Positions 55,597 to 63,273 of a stretch of 64,000 nt of DNA are shown in pieces (the stretch's first letter is position 1; the number at the start of each line of letters is the position of its first letter). This DNA is from Streptococcus sciuri (GTDB taxonomy: Bacteria > Bacillota > Bacilli > Lactobacillales > Streptococcaceae): NCBI RefSeq assembly GCF_024814375.1, contig NZ_JANUXX010000005.1, positions 62,001-126,000 of the forward strand, in the 5' to 3' direction. A program made the translations under genes and the position numbers. Under the pieces are notes generated by a model. The model was not told the origin of the DNA, did no database searches, and saw only the letters and a program-made list of their open reading frames with translations.

Positions 55597-56147
55597 CTAC
55601 CTCCTTTCTAAGCCTAAAAAGGTCAGTGGGTCAACTGGGCGATCTTTTGCTTCTTTTGCTGTCATGACCTCCATCAAGCGAAAATAATCCGCATTTTCAT
55701 ACTCCTCTAGCGTCCAGCCAAAGGTCATCAGCGCGTGCTTTTCTGCCAAGTCCATATCAGCAATGACATTTTCCAGCTCAAAAACACGTCTCCCCCAGTC
55801 TAGGCTTCCTTTGGGGCTTGTTCCTCTTCTAACTCTTTTTCTGTCAAGCCCATCATGCGCCCAGTGATTTTTTGAGCGATTTTTTGCGTTTCCTCATAGT
55901 CCATATTCTCCAGAATTTCCGCCTGTTTATCGTCCAGATCTAGGATAAAGCGTAAAAAAGCAATCGTCTCATTGATGAGTGCAATTCCAGCTTCTACCTG
56001 TGCTAGATAGTCCTCATCAGGCACATCAGAGAGCTTTGCGACACTCAGTTGAAACTCTTGCATACGTCGCATGTTGCGGTTTGTCGTTGCGATGATAAAA
56101 GGCTTTTTTGCCAACTCTTTTATCGCCACCGTTTTGATATCTGCCAT
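55597..56147 (-). CDS. Tail assembly chaperone fusion gpGT made by -1 frameshift (about 183 aa)
   Basis: Downstream of the gpG-like frame, an overlapping -1 frame runs to TAG 55597 with no start of its own (GSLDWGRRVFELENVIADMD and on). At 55809-55815 the coding strand reads C CCA AAG, a classic X XXY YYZ slippery heptamer, nine bases before the gpG stop. Slippage there gives 113 + 70 residues. The G/GT pair chaperones the tape measure in lambda-like tails. Confidence 0.75.
55800..56147 (-). CDS. Tail assembly chaperone gpG-like (115 aa)
   Basis: Acidic helical protein located between major tail protein and tape measure, the invariant position of the gpG chaperone. It ends EEEQAPKEA at TAG 55800. 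It also serves as the N-terminal part of the frameshift product. Confidence 0.82.
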   Translation of the reverse strand: MADIKTVAIKELAKKPFIIATTNRNMRRMQEFQLSVAKLSDVPDEDYLAQVEAGIALINETIAFLRFILDLDDKQAEILENMDYEETQKIAQKITGRMMGLTEKELEEEQAPKEA

Positions 56148-56171
56148 GTTTTCTCCTTCTCACAAAAAATA

Positions 56172-56194
56172 AAAGAGCGCTCCTTGCGCCCTTT
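56172..56194 (-). terminator. Intra-operon terminator/attenuator after the major tail gene
   Basis: On - AAAGGGCGC pairs with GCGCTCTTT (9 bp, one G-U; + 56172-56180 / 56186-56194), loop of 5, then a T-rich tail. It probably lowers expression of the chaperone and tape-measure genes relative to the abundant tail-tube protein. Confidence 0.65.
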
Positions 56195-56210
56195 TACCTC
56201 ATTTTAAAAA

Positions 56211-56250
56211 GTCTGACCATTACTGACCTTTACTGACTATTAGTGACTAT
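56211..56250. repeat. Four imperfect 10-bp tandem repeats
   Basis: About four copies of a decamer of type CTGACTATTA, each differing by one to three bases, overlapping the end of the major tail gene and its stop codon. Their stops fall in several frames on -. Confidence 0.6.
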
Positions 56251-56858
56251 CCTTGATTACTAGCAGTCGTTTCCGTATAGCCACCTAGCACCTCTTGCCA
56301 CATCTTAGCCGCACTAAAGGCAGCATGAGCAGAGTAGTAGATCTTGTAGGCTTCACCGCCAAAAGCCTGTGTAGATAGCGCGGTATAGGTCAGACTGTCG
56401 TCGTTACGTGTTTGGGCGGTATCGGTATCTGTGCCGATATTTTGCGCCGTCTCTTGGAAGATACCAGCCCCAAAGCCAAAGTAAACCGAGTTTCTGCGGT
56501 CAAGGGTTTGCGTCTCGATGAGTACCGCCACTTGTGGTTGACTACCATACTTCACATAGCCACCATTGACTAAGCTCCGTCCTAGAATTTTTTGCTTGAC
56601 CTTATAGTCAAGGTTATTAAAGTCAAAGGCGACTTGAGGGCTACCAGGACCCACATAGACATCTTGCACTTGGTTGTTTCCAGAGACTTTTGTCACACTC
56701 CCCTCTAGGTTTGTGATATTAGCTGTTTTTGTTCCTAACATCGTGTTGTCGACATTGACAATCCCTGTTTCAGAAAGCCCTTGAGCTCCTGTGATGATTT
56801 GTTGCGTCTTGGCATCCACTAAAGCCAAGGTCACCATTTTTAAACCGACTACTGCCAT
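56247..56858 (-). CDS. Major tail protein, phi13-type (203 aa)
   Basis: Tail-tube subunit. The N-terminus VVGLKMVTLALVDAKTQQII, the central DVYVGPGSPQVAFDFNNLD and overall length agree with the phi13 family of Gram-positive siphoviruses. Confidence 0.87.
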   Translation of the reverse strand: MAVVGLKMVTLALVDAKTQQIITGAQGLSETGIVNVDNTMLGTKTANITNLEGSVTKVSGNNQVQDVYVGPGSPQVAFDFNNLDYKVKQKILGRSLVNGGYVKYGSQPQVAVLIETQTLDRRNSVYFGFGAGIFQETAQNIGTDTDTAQTRNDDSLTYTALSTQAFGGEAYKIYYSAHAAFSAAKMWQEVLGGYTETTASNQG

Positions 56859-56875
56859 ATTTCTTTTTTCTCCTT

Positions 56876-57253
56876 TTAGATGATTTTCTCACAAGCCACG
56901 TAAAAGACCGCTGTCACCTGTAAGGTGTCAGGATCTAACGTGTGCTCTCTTATATCTGTAATCGCCCAGTGCTTTTCCTTGAGGTAGCGATAGAGCCTAA
57001 GCTCAAAGCCCTCCATATCAAAGTCATCTGGGAGATCAAAGCGATAAAACAACTGAATTTCCACCTGGTTACGCAGACCAAAAAAGGTGTCATTGCCCAC
57101 AAGGTCAAGACTGGTGTCAACCTCCGTGATAAGGACTAGGGTTTTATCTGTGTTTTCTTGCATTTCATGAGGGAGATTGACCGTATAGATAGCGTCAATT
57201 TCTGGAAAGTCTCCCTCTTCTATCAGGTTTTTCACTTCTATTGTCGCAAGCAT
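56876..57253 (-). CDS. Tail completion / minor capsid protein (125 aa)
   Basis: Small protein in the head-to-tail joining block, immediately before the major tail gene. The sequence (MLATIEVKNLIEEGDFPEI) fits the gp17/tail-completion group by position; the family match is not certain. Confidence 0.7.
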   Translation of the reverse strand: MLATIEVKNLIEEGDFPEIDAIYTVNLPHEMQENTDKTLVLITEVDTSLDLVGNDTFFGLRNQVEIQLFYRFDLPDDFDMEGFELRLYRYLKEKHWAITDIREHTLDPDTLQVTAVFYVACEKII

Positions 57254-57256
57254 AAC

Positions 57257-57673
57257 TCACCTCTTTTTCTCTATTACGCGTTCATAGGCTTCTTTTTCAG
57301 CCTGTAAGACTCTAGCTTGCACCACTTGGCTATCTTGGACATTTGTCACAAAGTGGTCAGCCTTATATTTTTTTGTGCCATCATTTAGACGGCGAGCATT
57401 GGAGGCGTGGTAGGGGTTGTTCCAGCCTACCGTTGATACCCCAGTCATGCGCCCATCAATATTTTTAGCTTGTACAGCTAGGTTATCTGCCATGTGCCCA
57501 TAGACGCTATTTTTATGACTTGAGTAGTGGCGCTTTTTTGTCTCTTTCTCCAGTTCAGACTTAAAGACATCAGCCCCCGCCTTCGTGATATTGGCTTGTT
57601 CTTTAGGGGTGAGGTCAGCTAGGTGCTTGACCTCCTCTAGCCACTCAGCTAGGGCGCTATCTATTCCAGCCAT
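57257..57673 (-). CDS. HK97-gp10-like tail-component protein (138 aa)
   Basis: The start at ATG 57673 (MAGIDSALAEWLEEVKHLAD) is chosen because the preceding sequence of the longer frame overlaps the upstream gene. Middle and end match the HK97 gp10 fold (SVYGHMADNLAVQ; VGWNNPYHASNARRLNDGT). Confidence 0.82.
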   Translation of the reverse strand: MAGIDSALAEWLEEVKHLADLTPKEQANITKAGADVFKSELEKETKKRHYSSHKNSVYGHMADNLAVQAKNIDGRMTGVSTVGWNNPYHASNARRLNDGTKKYKADHFVTNVQDSQVVQARVLQAEKEAYERVIEKKR

Positions 57674-57674
57674 A

Positions 57675-58022
57675 TCACCGCCCCACTTTCTTTTGCGCTC
57701 TAAGTGTGATGTAGTCATACTTTGAAAAGCCAAAGCCCTCATCAGAGCTGATGGTGACGATATCATAGGTCACGCCATCCATCATCACCTTATAGCTTTC
57801 CTTTAGCCCTTTCGTATGCCTACAGACGATAACGATTGTATCACTTAGCCCAGCTTGTGTAGCTTGATACTGCTGGTTTAGCGTACGCTTTTGAGGCTTG
57901 ACATGTAAGCTAAAGGCTACCTCTAGCCTAGGCACGTTGACCCCTGCCGCATTGGGCTTTGAGGTCATGGTACAAAAGGCCGCTTTTTTATTAAAAGCAG
58001 ATGGTAACAAACGCCTAACCAT
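57675..58022 (-). CDS. Head closure protein (115 aa)
   Basis: Small beta-rich head-tail adaptor, SPP1 gp16-like by position and length, with YDIVTISSDEGFGFSKYDYI near the C-terminus. Overlaps the upstream connector by 8 nt. Confidence 0.75.
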   Translation of the reverse strand: MVRRLLPSAFNKKAAFCTMTSKPNAAGVNVPRLEVAFSLHVKPQKRTLNQQYQATQAGLSDTIVIVCRHTKGLKESYKVMMDGVTYDIVTISSDEGFGFSKYDYITLRAQKKVGR

Positions 58023-58338
58023 TCTCTACCTCCTCTAGGTAGCTCTCATACAAGCCCCTTAACTGCCCCACGATACTATGTAAAGTCAGGTCGATAGCAT
58101 ACGTCTGTGTATCACTAAGCGCGATACGGTATTGATAGTAACTACCAGCCAGAGCCTTAACTGCAACATCAAAGAGGGGTGCTACCTCTTTTTGAGAGTA
58201 AAAGGCTTCATCACTTCCGATAGCATTTTGGATAAAGGCGATAGCTGCCACGATATAGCTTTCAATGAGTTTATCGTCATCATTGCCATCTACTGCCATC
58301 ATCGCCTTTAACTCCTCTACTGCGGCAGAGTTATCCAT
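58015..58338 (-). CDS. Head-tail connector protein (107 aa)
   Basis: All-helical gp6-like adaptor (MAVDGNDDDKLIESYIVAA; FDVAVKALAGSYYQYR), the first connector after the capsid gene. Confidence 0.8.
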   Translation of the reverse strand: MDNSAAVEELKAMMAVDGNDDDKLIESYIVAAIAFIQNAIGSDEAFYSQKEVAPLFDVAVKALAGSYYQYRIALSDTQTYAIDLTLHSIVGQLRGLYESYLEEVENG

Positions 58339-58348
58339 AGCCTACCTC

Positions 58349-59575
58349 CTAGCTTTGTTGAGTGCCTTGAACTTCTGTATAGGTCGTATTGATGTTACCT
58401 ACTTGATTAGCGATTGTCTTAAATGACCCAGCTACAAAGGCATCTTTATCCGTTGCCACCACGTCAAAGCGGTCAATAACACGGATTTTTGTCAAGTCTT
58501 TCTCAAAAGCCCCAGCACCGATATTGGTTGTCAAAAGGGAGAGATGTTCACGGTCAAAGAGCGTTACCGCTTGTCTCAAGTCCCCAAAGTAAAGGGGATG
58601 ATTGCCCTTATTATCTGGTAACCACTTATCAGCGATTTCAACCACTGCTTTCCCCTCGATGAGATAGCGCTCAGGTTGGGTCACATCACGCTGTAAGAGA
58701 TAGTTCCCAAAAGCGTCTTTCACCTTCGCTAACTCAGCTATCCCAGATGTATTAGTCAAAAAGAAAGAAGTTGAGCGAATAGCTGGGTCAACTCCTTTTA
58801 GTGCTAAGTCCTTAATATCATCAAAACTTGTAATGGTTGATTTCGTTGGGACTGCGTCCAGTACCTCAATGATTTTTTGATTGCGTGTTACCACCACTTT
58901 TTTAGCAATCCATTCAGACAGCCAAGAAAGGATATTTTCCGCCGTATCCTTTAGAAGGGTATTAGTCGCCGTTGTGATACCAGCATAGCGCTTGATAGCG
59001 TACTTAACAAGCGTCAGTTTAGGGTCGTCATTGTCACCGATAGCGCCGTCTTCAGCGTCAAGGTTGGTGAGTGGTGTAATATCAGACCATTTTTCAAAGA
59101 CACGAGAACCTGCCTGTGTTGTGACCGCCTCTTTATTGACATATTGTTCAAGGCTATCAAAACGACGCACGAGCTTGTTAATCGTTGTCCGGATGTCCTG
59201 CGGGATAGTCAATCCCACCGCATTACCAGACTCATCTGTTTCAGAGCCGACTTGTGCCAAAATCGTTGGGTCGCCTTTTACCATAGCGACAAAGTCCTTG
59301 ACAAAAGCGTCCTTGACATCTTTTTCAGTAGCGGTAAGTTCTTTTACCTCATCATCTGACATATCTATCACTGCCTGCGCTTGTGCTTCAATCATCTGTT
59401 CATGTAGAGCGTCACGACGTGCCTTGGCATTGTCACGCTTGTTCTTTAGCTCCTTAAAAGCCTCAGCAGAAAAAGCGTCATCATTTAGCGCTGTATTGAT
59501 TTCTTCGTTCAAATCTTCCACCTTGTGCCCTGCTGCAATCCAGAGTTCATTGAGTTCATTTACGGTTTTAGTCAT
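58349..59575 (-). CDS. Major capsid protein, HK97 fold (408 aa)
   Basis: Residues 1-110 form a coiled-coil scaffold-like delta domain that the ClpP-type protease would remove. The mature HK97-fold part (about 120-400) includes QDIRTTINKLVRRFDSLEQY and FFLTNTSGIAELAKVKD. No separate scaffold gene is present, which fits this organisation. Confidence 0.9.
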   Translation of the reverse strand: MTKTVNELNELWIAAGHKVEDLNEEINTALNDDAFSAEAFKELKNKRDNAKARRDALHEQMIEAQAQAVIDMSDDEVKELTATEKDVKDAFVKDFVAMVKGDPTILAQVGSETDESGNAVGLTIPQDIRTTINKLVRRFDSLEQYVNKEAVTTQAGSRVFEKWSDITPLTNLDAEDGAIGDNDDPKLTLVKYAIKRYAGITTATNTLLKDTAENILSWLSEWIAKKVVVTRNQKIIEVLDAVPTKSTITSFDDIKDLALKGVDPAIRSTSFFLTNTSGIAELAKVKDAFGNYLLQRDVTQPERYLIEGKAVVEIADKWLPDNKGNHPLYFGDLRQAVTLFDREHLSLLTTNIGAGAFEKDLTKIRVIDRFDVVATDKDAFVAGSFKTIANQVGNINTTYTEVQGTQQS

Positions 59576-60248
59576 GTGTTATCTCCTTTCCTTGCAAAAT
59601 CGCAAGTTTTCGTTCTTTTAGGTTTGTTGTGCTTTTTTCTTTAGCAAGCCCATTTAAAAAAGTATTAAGTGCCGCCTTGCTCGGTAGACTGTGTAGGCTA
59701 TTGGTGATGAGTGCTTGTTTTTCATCGACAAACATTATCTCATCACAAAAGCCCATATCAATAGCCTTTTGGGCGCTCATCCACGTTTCATTTTGCATAA
59801 GTTGCAAGATATCGGCTTCATCTCGCCCTGTTTTGAGTTTATAAGCGTTGACAATGGCACTATCCACACTATCTAGTGTCTTAGCATTGTGGCGCATATC
59901 ATCCGCATTCCCAAAAAGGCTACTGCTTGCCTTATGGATCATCATTTGCGCTGTTGGGCTCATCTTGATGACATCACCAGCCATGGCAATCACACTGGCA
60001 GCGCTGGCAGCTAGACCTTGCACGCGCACGGTTATTTTTTTACCGCTTGCCTTTAACATCGTGTAGATTTCGCTGGCTGCAAAGACATCACCACCATTTG
60101 ATGCAATATCTAATACCAGCTCATCGTCTTCATCCTTATCAATCGCTTCTTTCACCTTTTTCGGATAGACACTATCTATCCCCCAGTAGTCAAAAAAAGT
60201 GCCATAGAGATTGTCCACGACGTCGCCTTTTATATCAATTGTCCCCAT
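59568..60248 (-). CDS. ClpP-type prohead protease (226 aa)
   Basis: S14 serine protease that matures the capsid. Catalytic Ser in LAASAASVIAMAG and His in MMIHKASSS. I place the start at ATG 60248 with AAAGGAGGTGAGG eight nt upstream; an in-frame GTG at 60257 is too close to that site. Overlaps the portal gene and the capsid start. Confidence 0.88.
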   Translation of the reverse strand: MGTIDIKGDVVDNLYGTFFDYWGIDSVYPKKVKEAIDKDEDDELVLDIASNGGDVFAASEIYTMLKASGKKITVRVQGLAASAASVIAMAGDVIKMSPTAQMMIHKASSSLFGNADDMRHNAKTLDSVDSAIVNAYKLKTGRDEADILQLMQNETWMSAQKAIDMGFCDEIMFVDEKQALITNSLHSLPSKAALNTFLNGLAKEKSTTNLKERKLAILQGKEITHD

Positions 60249-61413
60249 TTTCCTCACCTCCTTTCATGGTGTCTTTAGGACTATTTACCTGTAAAATAGT
60301 TCCGTCCGCTTCTGGTAAGTCCTCAGGCAAAAAGCCCGCTCGCTTCAAGAGAAAGACCCCTTGATTGTGGGCAAGCGTACCACGAGACACCAGGTTAGCG
60401 ATTGTCTGCGCGTAGCCATCCCCCACTGGGTCAATCGCTGGATAGATATTGGCATCAATTGCCGTCCCCAACTTAAAGGAAAGCTCACTCACCAGCGGTT
60501 GCATATAGCGGTTGATAGCATGCGCATAGAGCCCTTTTATCTGGTCAAGCGAGGACTGCTGATCCCCTTGCCCTCCCAGATAGCTATCAGGGATACCATA
60601 GACCTTGGCAAACTGCGTTGTTGTCCAGTTAGCTTGATTGAGCAACTGCGAGATGTTGGACTTGATTTCAAGCGGTGAAAACTCCTCTAGGTCATCAAGT
60701 ACCAAGGGGCCTCCCGTCATCTGACGCTGTACCGCCCTTGAGCGTGCCAGCTTTTCTTTCATGGACAGCAAGCCCCCGTTCTTGATTTTCAAGACACCGT
60801 TAGCGTTTAGGGAGTTTTTCAGAGCGTCCAGAGTTAGACGGTGAGACGCTTTTTGAATCTCACGTTCATTGACAAGAGCCATGAGAGGACTAACCCCACT
60901 TCTGCCCCCATCGATAGACAGCAATTTAAAATGCAATATATCGTTTTGTGGGACATGACTTTTAGGCGCTATTTTCGGATCTAAAAAACTGATAGAGTAA
61001 TACAGCCCCTCTTCATACTCATAGGGGTACTGCGTTACCTGTGAGGGCTTTAAAAACTCCCACTTCACATCAGACCCATTTGCATTACGCCATCGGTAAA
61101 CAAAGGCTTCACCGCCTAAAAGCAACTGTGCAAAAATCGACTGATAAAAACTGTGCCTACTCACACTATTACTAGGGTTATTGACAATCCCTTGTAAACG
61201 CGCTTTTTCCACCGTTAGAGTGACATTTGCCAAGTCGTTTGACAATTGATTGACAATAGCAAATAAATCCGAGTTTTTCAGCGCTTCATAAGCCGATACC
61301 CAGTCTCCAGCAGAAAATAACTGCTCAAGGTCAAAGGAACTTAGCCCATACGCTTCCTCCTCACCCTGTGGCGGCTCTTTATTGGCGCTATTTGTAAAAC
61401 GAAAAAATGGCAT
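60235..61413 (-). CDS. Phage portal protein, HK97 family (392 aa)
   Basis: Dodecameric DNA entry channel. Typical elements: HSFYQSIFAQLLLGGEAFVY near 90-110, ISFLDPKIAPKSHVPQNDILH near 142-165, AKVYGIPDSYLG near 270. First structural gene visible in the transcription direction; no terminase gene lies upstream within the window. Confidence 0.92.
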   Translation of the reverse strand: MPFFRFTNSANKEPPQGEEEAYGLSSFDLEQLFSAGDWVSAYEALKNSDLFAIVNQLSNDLANVTLTVEKARLQGIVNNPSNSVSRHSFYQSIFAQLLLGGEAFVYRWRNANGSDVKWEFLKPSQVTQYPYEYEEGLYYSISFLDPKIAPKSHVPQNDILHFKLLSIDGGRSGVSPLMALVNEREIQKASHRLTLDALKNSLNANGVLKIKNGGLLSMKEKLARSRAVQRQMTGGPLVLDDLEEFSPLEIKSNISQLLNQANWTTTQFAKVYGIPDSYLGGQGDQQSSLDQIKGLYAHAINRYMQPLVSELSFKLGTAIDANIYPAIDPVGDGYAQTIANLVSRGTLAHNQGVFLLKRAGFLPEDLPEADGTILQVNSPKDTMKGGEENGDN

Positions 61414-61459
61414 AGCTCTCCTTTCTAGATCTCACGACCAAAAAAATAATATTTCCCCC

Positions 61460-61578
61460 TTGACAACAAAAAGGAAATAGCGTAAAATAATATCTAATCT
61501 TCATGGGTTTTAAACTCCTTGATGCGGATTTAAAATACCAAAAAAAGCATAAGCGTTTCCTCTCTTATGCTTTTTTCT
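61460..61578 (+). ncRNA. Putative short + RNA upstream of the portal gene
   Basis: TTGACA (61460-61465), 17 bp, TAAAAT (61483-61488), then about 50 nt and a terminator AAAAAAGCATAAG/CTTATGCTTTTTT (61541-61553 / 61564-61576). The transcript of about 80 nt is divergent from the portal gene. It contains a 31-codon ATG frame without a ribosome-binding site. Confidence 0.5.
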
Positions 61579-61586
61579 TTTTTTAC

Positions 61587-61730
61587 TTGTTTTTTTGAAT
61601 GCGATATGTTATACTAACAGTAGCTTCTTTGATGTCCTAGTCTTTATTATACTACAATTCCCATCTTAATGATAAATTGTTGTATAGGCTACGATTGAGC
61701 CAGTGACCGCTTTGGTCACTGGCTATTTTT
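61587..61730 (+). ncRNA. Putative structured + RNA (about 110 nt)
   Basis: TTGTTT-17-TATACT promoter (61587-61592, 61610-61615; extended -10). The RNA has a closing helix GTAGC/GCTAC (about 61620-61624 / 61688-61692), an internal hairpin TATACTACAATT/AATTGTTGTATA, and an 11-bp terminator AGCCAGTGACC/GGTCACTGGCT with a T-run (61698-61730). No ORF. Confidence 0.55.
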
Positions 61731-61732
61731 TA

Positions 61733-61822
61733 TCAGAAAAAGAAGTTCCAGATGACAGACAGCCAGATGAGTACCACAATCACCCAGCCGACATTTAACC
61801 AAAATCTTTTGTTAGGCTTCAT
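61733..61822 (-). CDS. Cassette B second peptide, 29-aa membrane peptide
   Basis: MKPNKRFWLNVGWVIVVLI...WNFFF: basic start and one Trp/Phe-rich transmembrane helix. ATG 61822 is 19 nt from the divergent antisense promoter. The ribosome-binding site is weak. Confidence 0.5.
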   Translation of the reverse strand: MKPNKRFWLNVGWVIVVLIWLSVIWNFFF

Positions 61823-61840
61823 TTTTACGTCGAGATATGC

Positions 61841-61980
61841 TATAATCAAGCTACACTAAAGTGTGGGGATTTTCACCCCATCACTCTAGTTTTTAGAGAA
61901 CCACTCTAGCAATTGAAGGATATAACCTATAACTGCTAGAATGATTTGAACCTTGAGCTCTACACTCAATGGTTCTTTTT
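61841..61980 (+). ncRNA. Antisense RNA of cassette B
   Basis: TGCTATAAT promoter (TATAAT 61841-61846), hairpin GGGGATTTTCACCCC (61865-61879). It ends at GAACCTTGAG/CTCAA(T)GGTTC with T-run (61948-61980). It is about 125 nt and antisense to the C-terminal two thirds of the toxin ORF. Confidence 0.65.
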
Positions 61981-62017
61981 TCTTGCCCTTACAGCGCTTG
62001 TAGCGTCGACTAAGCAT
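61886..62017 (-). CDS. Cassette B toxin-like basic membrane peptide (43 aa)
   Basis: MLSRRYKRCKGKKKEPLSVE... then a hydrophobic helix (VQIILAVIGYILQLLEWF). GGGGGAAAG before ATG 62017 and a consensus promoter upstream. The KKEP codons lie opposite the antisense terminator. Likely a type I toxin; unproven. Confidence 0.65.
   Translation of the reverse strand: MLSRRYKRCKGKKKEPLSVELKVQIILAVIGYILQLLEWFSKN
61947..61979. repeat. 33-bp direct repeat, copy 1 (second copy 62505-62537)
   Basis: The antisense terminator with its flanks (starting TGAACCTTGAGCTCTACACT) is repeated exactly at 62505-62537 beside cassettes C/D, evidence of duplication and loss. Confidence 0.85.
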
Positions 62018-62050
62018 ATCTCTTTCCCCCTTTCCTTACTTTATACTTCT

Positions 62051-62079
62051 ATTATACTGCCTATACTATAGATTGTCAA
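62051..62079 (-). promoter_or_regulatory. Promoter of cassette B toxin
   Basis: On - TTGACA (62074-62079), 17-bp spacer, TATAAT (62051-62056). Confidence 0.85.
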
Positions 62080-62125
62080 GTCTTTTTTGATTTTTTTATC
62101 ACAAACAAAAAAGCCTAAGTTTTTC

Positions 62126-62317
62126 TTACGCTTTTTCTCTTTCCTTAGCATATTCGGTTAGCTTGATAGCATGCGCCAAACTCATCTTCTCAAGTGGGGT
62201 TTTACCAGTCACCCACCTGCTTATTGTCGTCGCTTTAATTCCTGTCGCCTTTGCGATTTGATAAGCCGTCACCGTATCTAGTAATTCTCTGATTTTATCC
62301 AAATCCGCAACCGCCAT
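62126..62317 (-). CDS. Mini helix-turn-helix protein (63 aa)
   Basis: A single Cro/C1-like helix-turn-helix, TAYQIAKATGIKATTISRW, with the C-terminus LAHAIKLTEYAKE. Good GGAGGGG site. Paralogous to the partial gene at 63878-64000. Probably a local regulator of phage or accessory genes. Confidence 0.75.
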   Translation of the reverse strand: MAVADLDKIRELLDTVTAYQIAKATGIKATTISRWVTGKTPLEKMSLAHAIKLTEYAKEREKA

Positions 62318-62341
62318 ATTTTCCCCTCCTTTGACCTATCG

Positions 62342-62428
62342 TCACCAAAACAGATTATAAAGAACAATCCCCCAGATAATCATTAAAATAACACCAGAGG
62401 CAATTTCCCATTTTGTTTTATCTTTCAT
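62342..62428 (-). CDS. Cassette C second peptide, 28-aa membrane peptide
   Basis: MKDKTKWEIASGVILMIIW...YNLFW; GGTGAC before ATG 62428. It belongs to the same peptide series, but its matching first toxin ORF is missing; only the antisense promoter and terminator remain at 62477-62537. Confidence 0.5.
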   Translation of the reverse strand: MKDKTKWEIASGVILMIIWGIVLYNLFW

Positions 62429-62476
62429 TTGTCACCTTTTTTTTATTTTTGACTAGCTTTTTTAAAAATGATGTGT

Positions 62477-62537
62477 TATAATTATTTTATATTCCCATAC
62501 GACCTGAACCTTGAGCTCTACACTCAATGGTTCTTTT
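62477..62537 (+). ncRNA. Orphan antisense RNA of cassette C
   Basis: TGTTATAAT (TATAAT 62477-62482) followed about 25 nt later by the repeated terminator (62506-62535). The transcript of about 45 nt keeps the terminator of antisense RNA B without an opposite toxin ORF, so it could act in trans on cassette B. Confidence 0.5.
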
Positions 62538-62540
62538 CGT

Positions 62541-62627
62541 CTATCCTAAAAGCCAAATCTTAAGCCACCAGAGGACTAAAAGCCCAATACCGATACCAAT
62601 ATAAAAACCATCTTTCTTGTTTTTCAT
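62541..62627 (-). CDS. Cassette D second peptide, 28-aa membrane peptide
   Basis: MKNKKDGFYIGIGIGLLVL...IWLLG: charged start and one Gly/Trp-rich transmembrane helix; ATG 62627 lies 22 nt from the divergent antisense promoter. Confidence 0.5.
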   Translation of the reverse strand: MKNKKDGFYIGIGIGLLVLWWLKIWLLG

Positions 62628-62649
62628 TGCGTCTAGAAAAGAGTTATGC

Positions 62650-62797
62650 TACAATCGAAAGTAACAGCTAGGGGCATGTGCCCCTCACTGCCTACACTTC
62701 TTACTTAAAAGAAGTGTTTTATCAACTCAACAAATGCAGTTACTACTGTTGAGATGATTAGAGCTTTAGGACCGTCTAGCCACGGTTCTTTTTTTGC
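62650..62797 (+). ncRNA. Antisense RNA of cassette D
   Basis: ATGCTACAAT promoter (TACAAT 62650-62655), hairpin AGGGGCATGTGCCCCT (about 62672-62687), terminator ACCGT/ACGGT with T-run (62771-62796). About 135 nt, antisense to the whole middle and end of the toxin ORF. Confidence 0.62.
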
Positions 62798-62818
62798 TTT
62801 CTTCTTTCGACTAAGCAT
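62705..62818 (-). CDS. Cassette D toxin-like basic membrane peptide (37 aa)
   Basis: MLSRKKKAKKEPWLDGPKAL... then a hydrophobic helix (IISTVVTAFVELIKHFF). It shares MLSR, the KKEP element and the leader/ribosome-binding region with cassette B. Confidence 0.65.
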   Translation of the reverse strand: MLSRKKKAKKEPWLDGPKALIISTVVTAFVELIKHFF

Positions 62819-62850
62819 ATCTCTTTCCCCCTTTCTTACTTTATATCTCT

Positions 62851-62879
62851 ATTATACTACATTTTAATGCACTAGTCAA
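62851..62879 (-). promoter_or_regulatory. Promoter of cassette D toxin
   Basis: On - TTGACT (62874-62879), 17-bp spacer, TATAAT (62851-62856). The stretch from here to the toxin start is nearly identical to that of cassette B. Confidence 0.8.
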
Positions 62880-62990
62880 CTGTTTTAAACCATTATTTTA
62901 ATAACTTTTAAGTTATCAACTTATAGATGGTATGTTAACCTTTTGCCTTTTTTTGAAAAAAACGTCAATAGTAAAACACGACTAAATAAC

Positions 62991-63020
62991 TTGACAAATC
63001 TTGTAAAAATATAGTACATT
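62991..63020 (+). promoter_or_regulatory. Promoter of the DUF2335 operon
   Basis: TTGACA (62991-62996), 18-bp spacer, TACATT (63015-63020). Confidence 0.65.
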
Positions 63021-63057
63021 GAAATCAATTAGAATAGATAGAATTAAGGGGATAAGA

Positions 63058-63273
63058 ATGTACGAAGATATTCTATTTTATAAGCGAAATGTGTTGAAAA
63101 TGTTAGCTTCTGGGCTTTCTCACCTATCTTTGCCAGTCGCTTTTACAAATAAAGATATTCCTAGGGTTCCCTCTGATAGGTTATCAGATGGAAAAAAGCT
63201 AAAACGTGATTATGCGAAATCTGTAAAAGAACTTAATGAGGAGGCTTTGAAGTTTGCCTATAAAGAAAAATAA
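63058..63273 (+). CDS. Small basic protein of the DUF2335 operon (71 aa)
   Basis: Start set at ATG 63058 (MYEDILFYKRNVLKMLASGL) with AAGGGG before it, not the upstream TTG of the open frame. Charged helical C-terminus. Not recognised. Overlaps the next gene by 20 nt. Confidence 0.6.
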   Translation: MYEDILFYKRNVLKMLASGLSHLSLPVAFTNKDIPRVPSDRLSDGKKLKRDYAKSVKELNEEALKFAYKEK

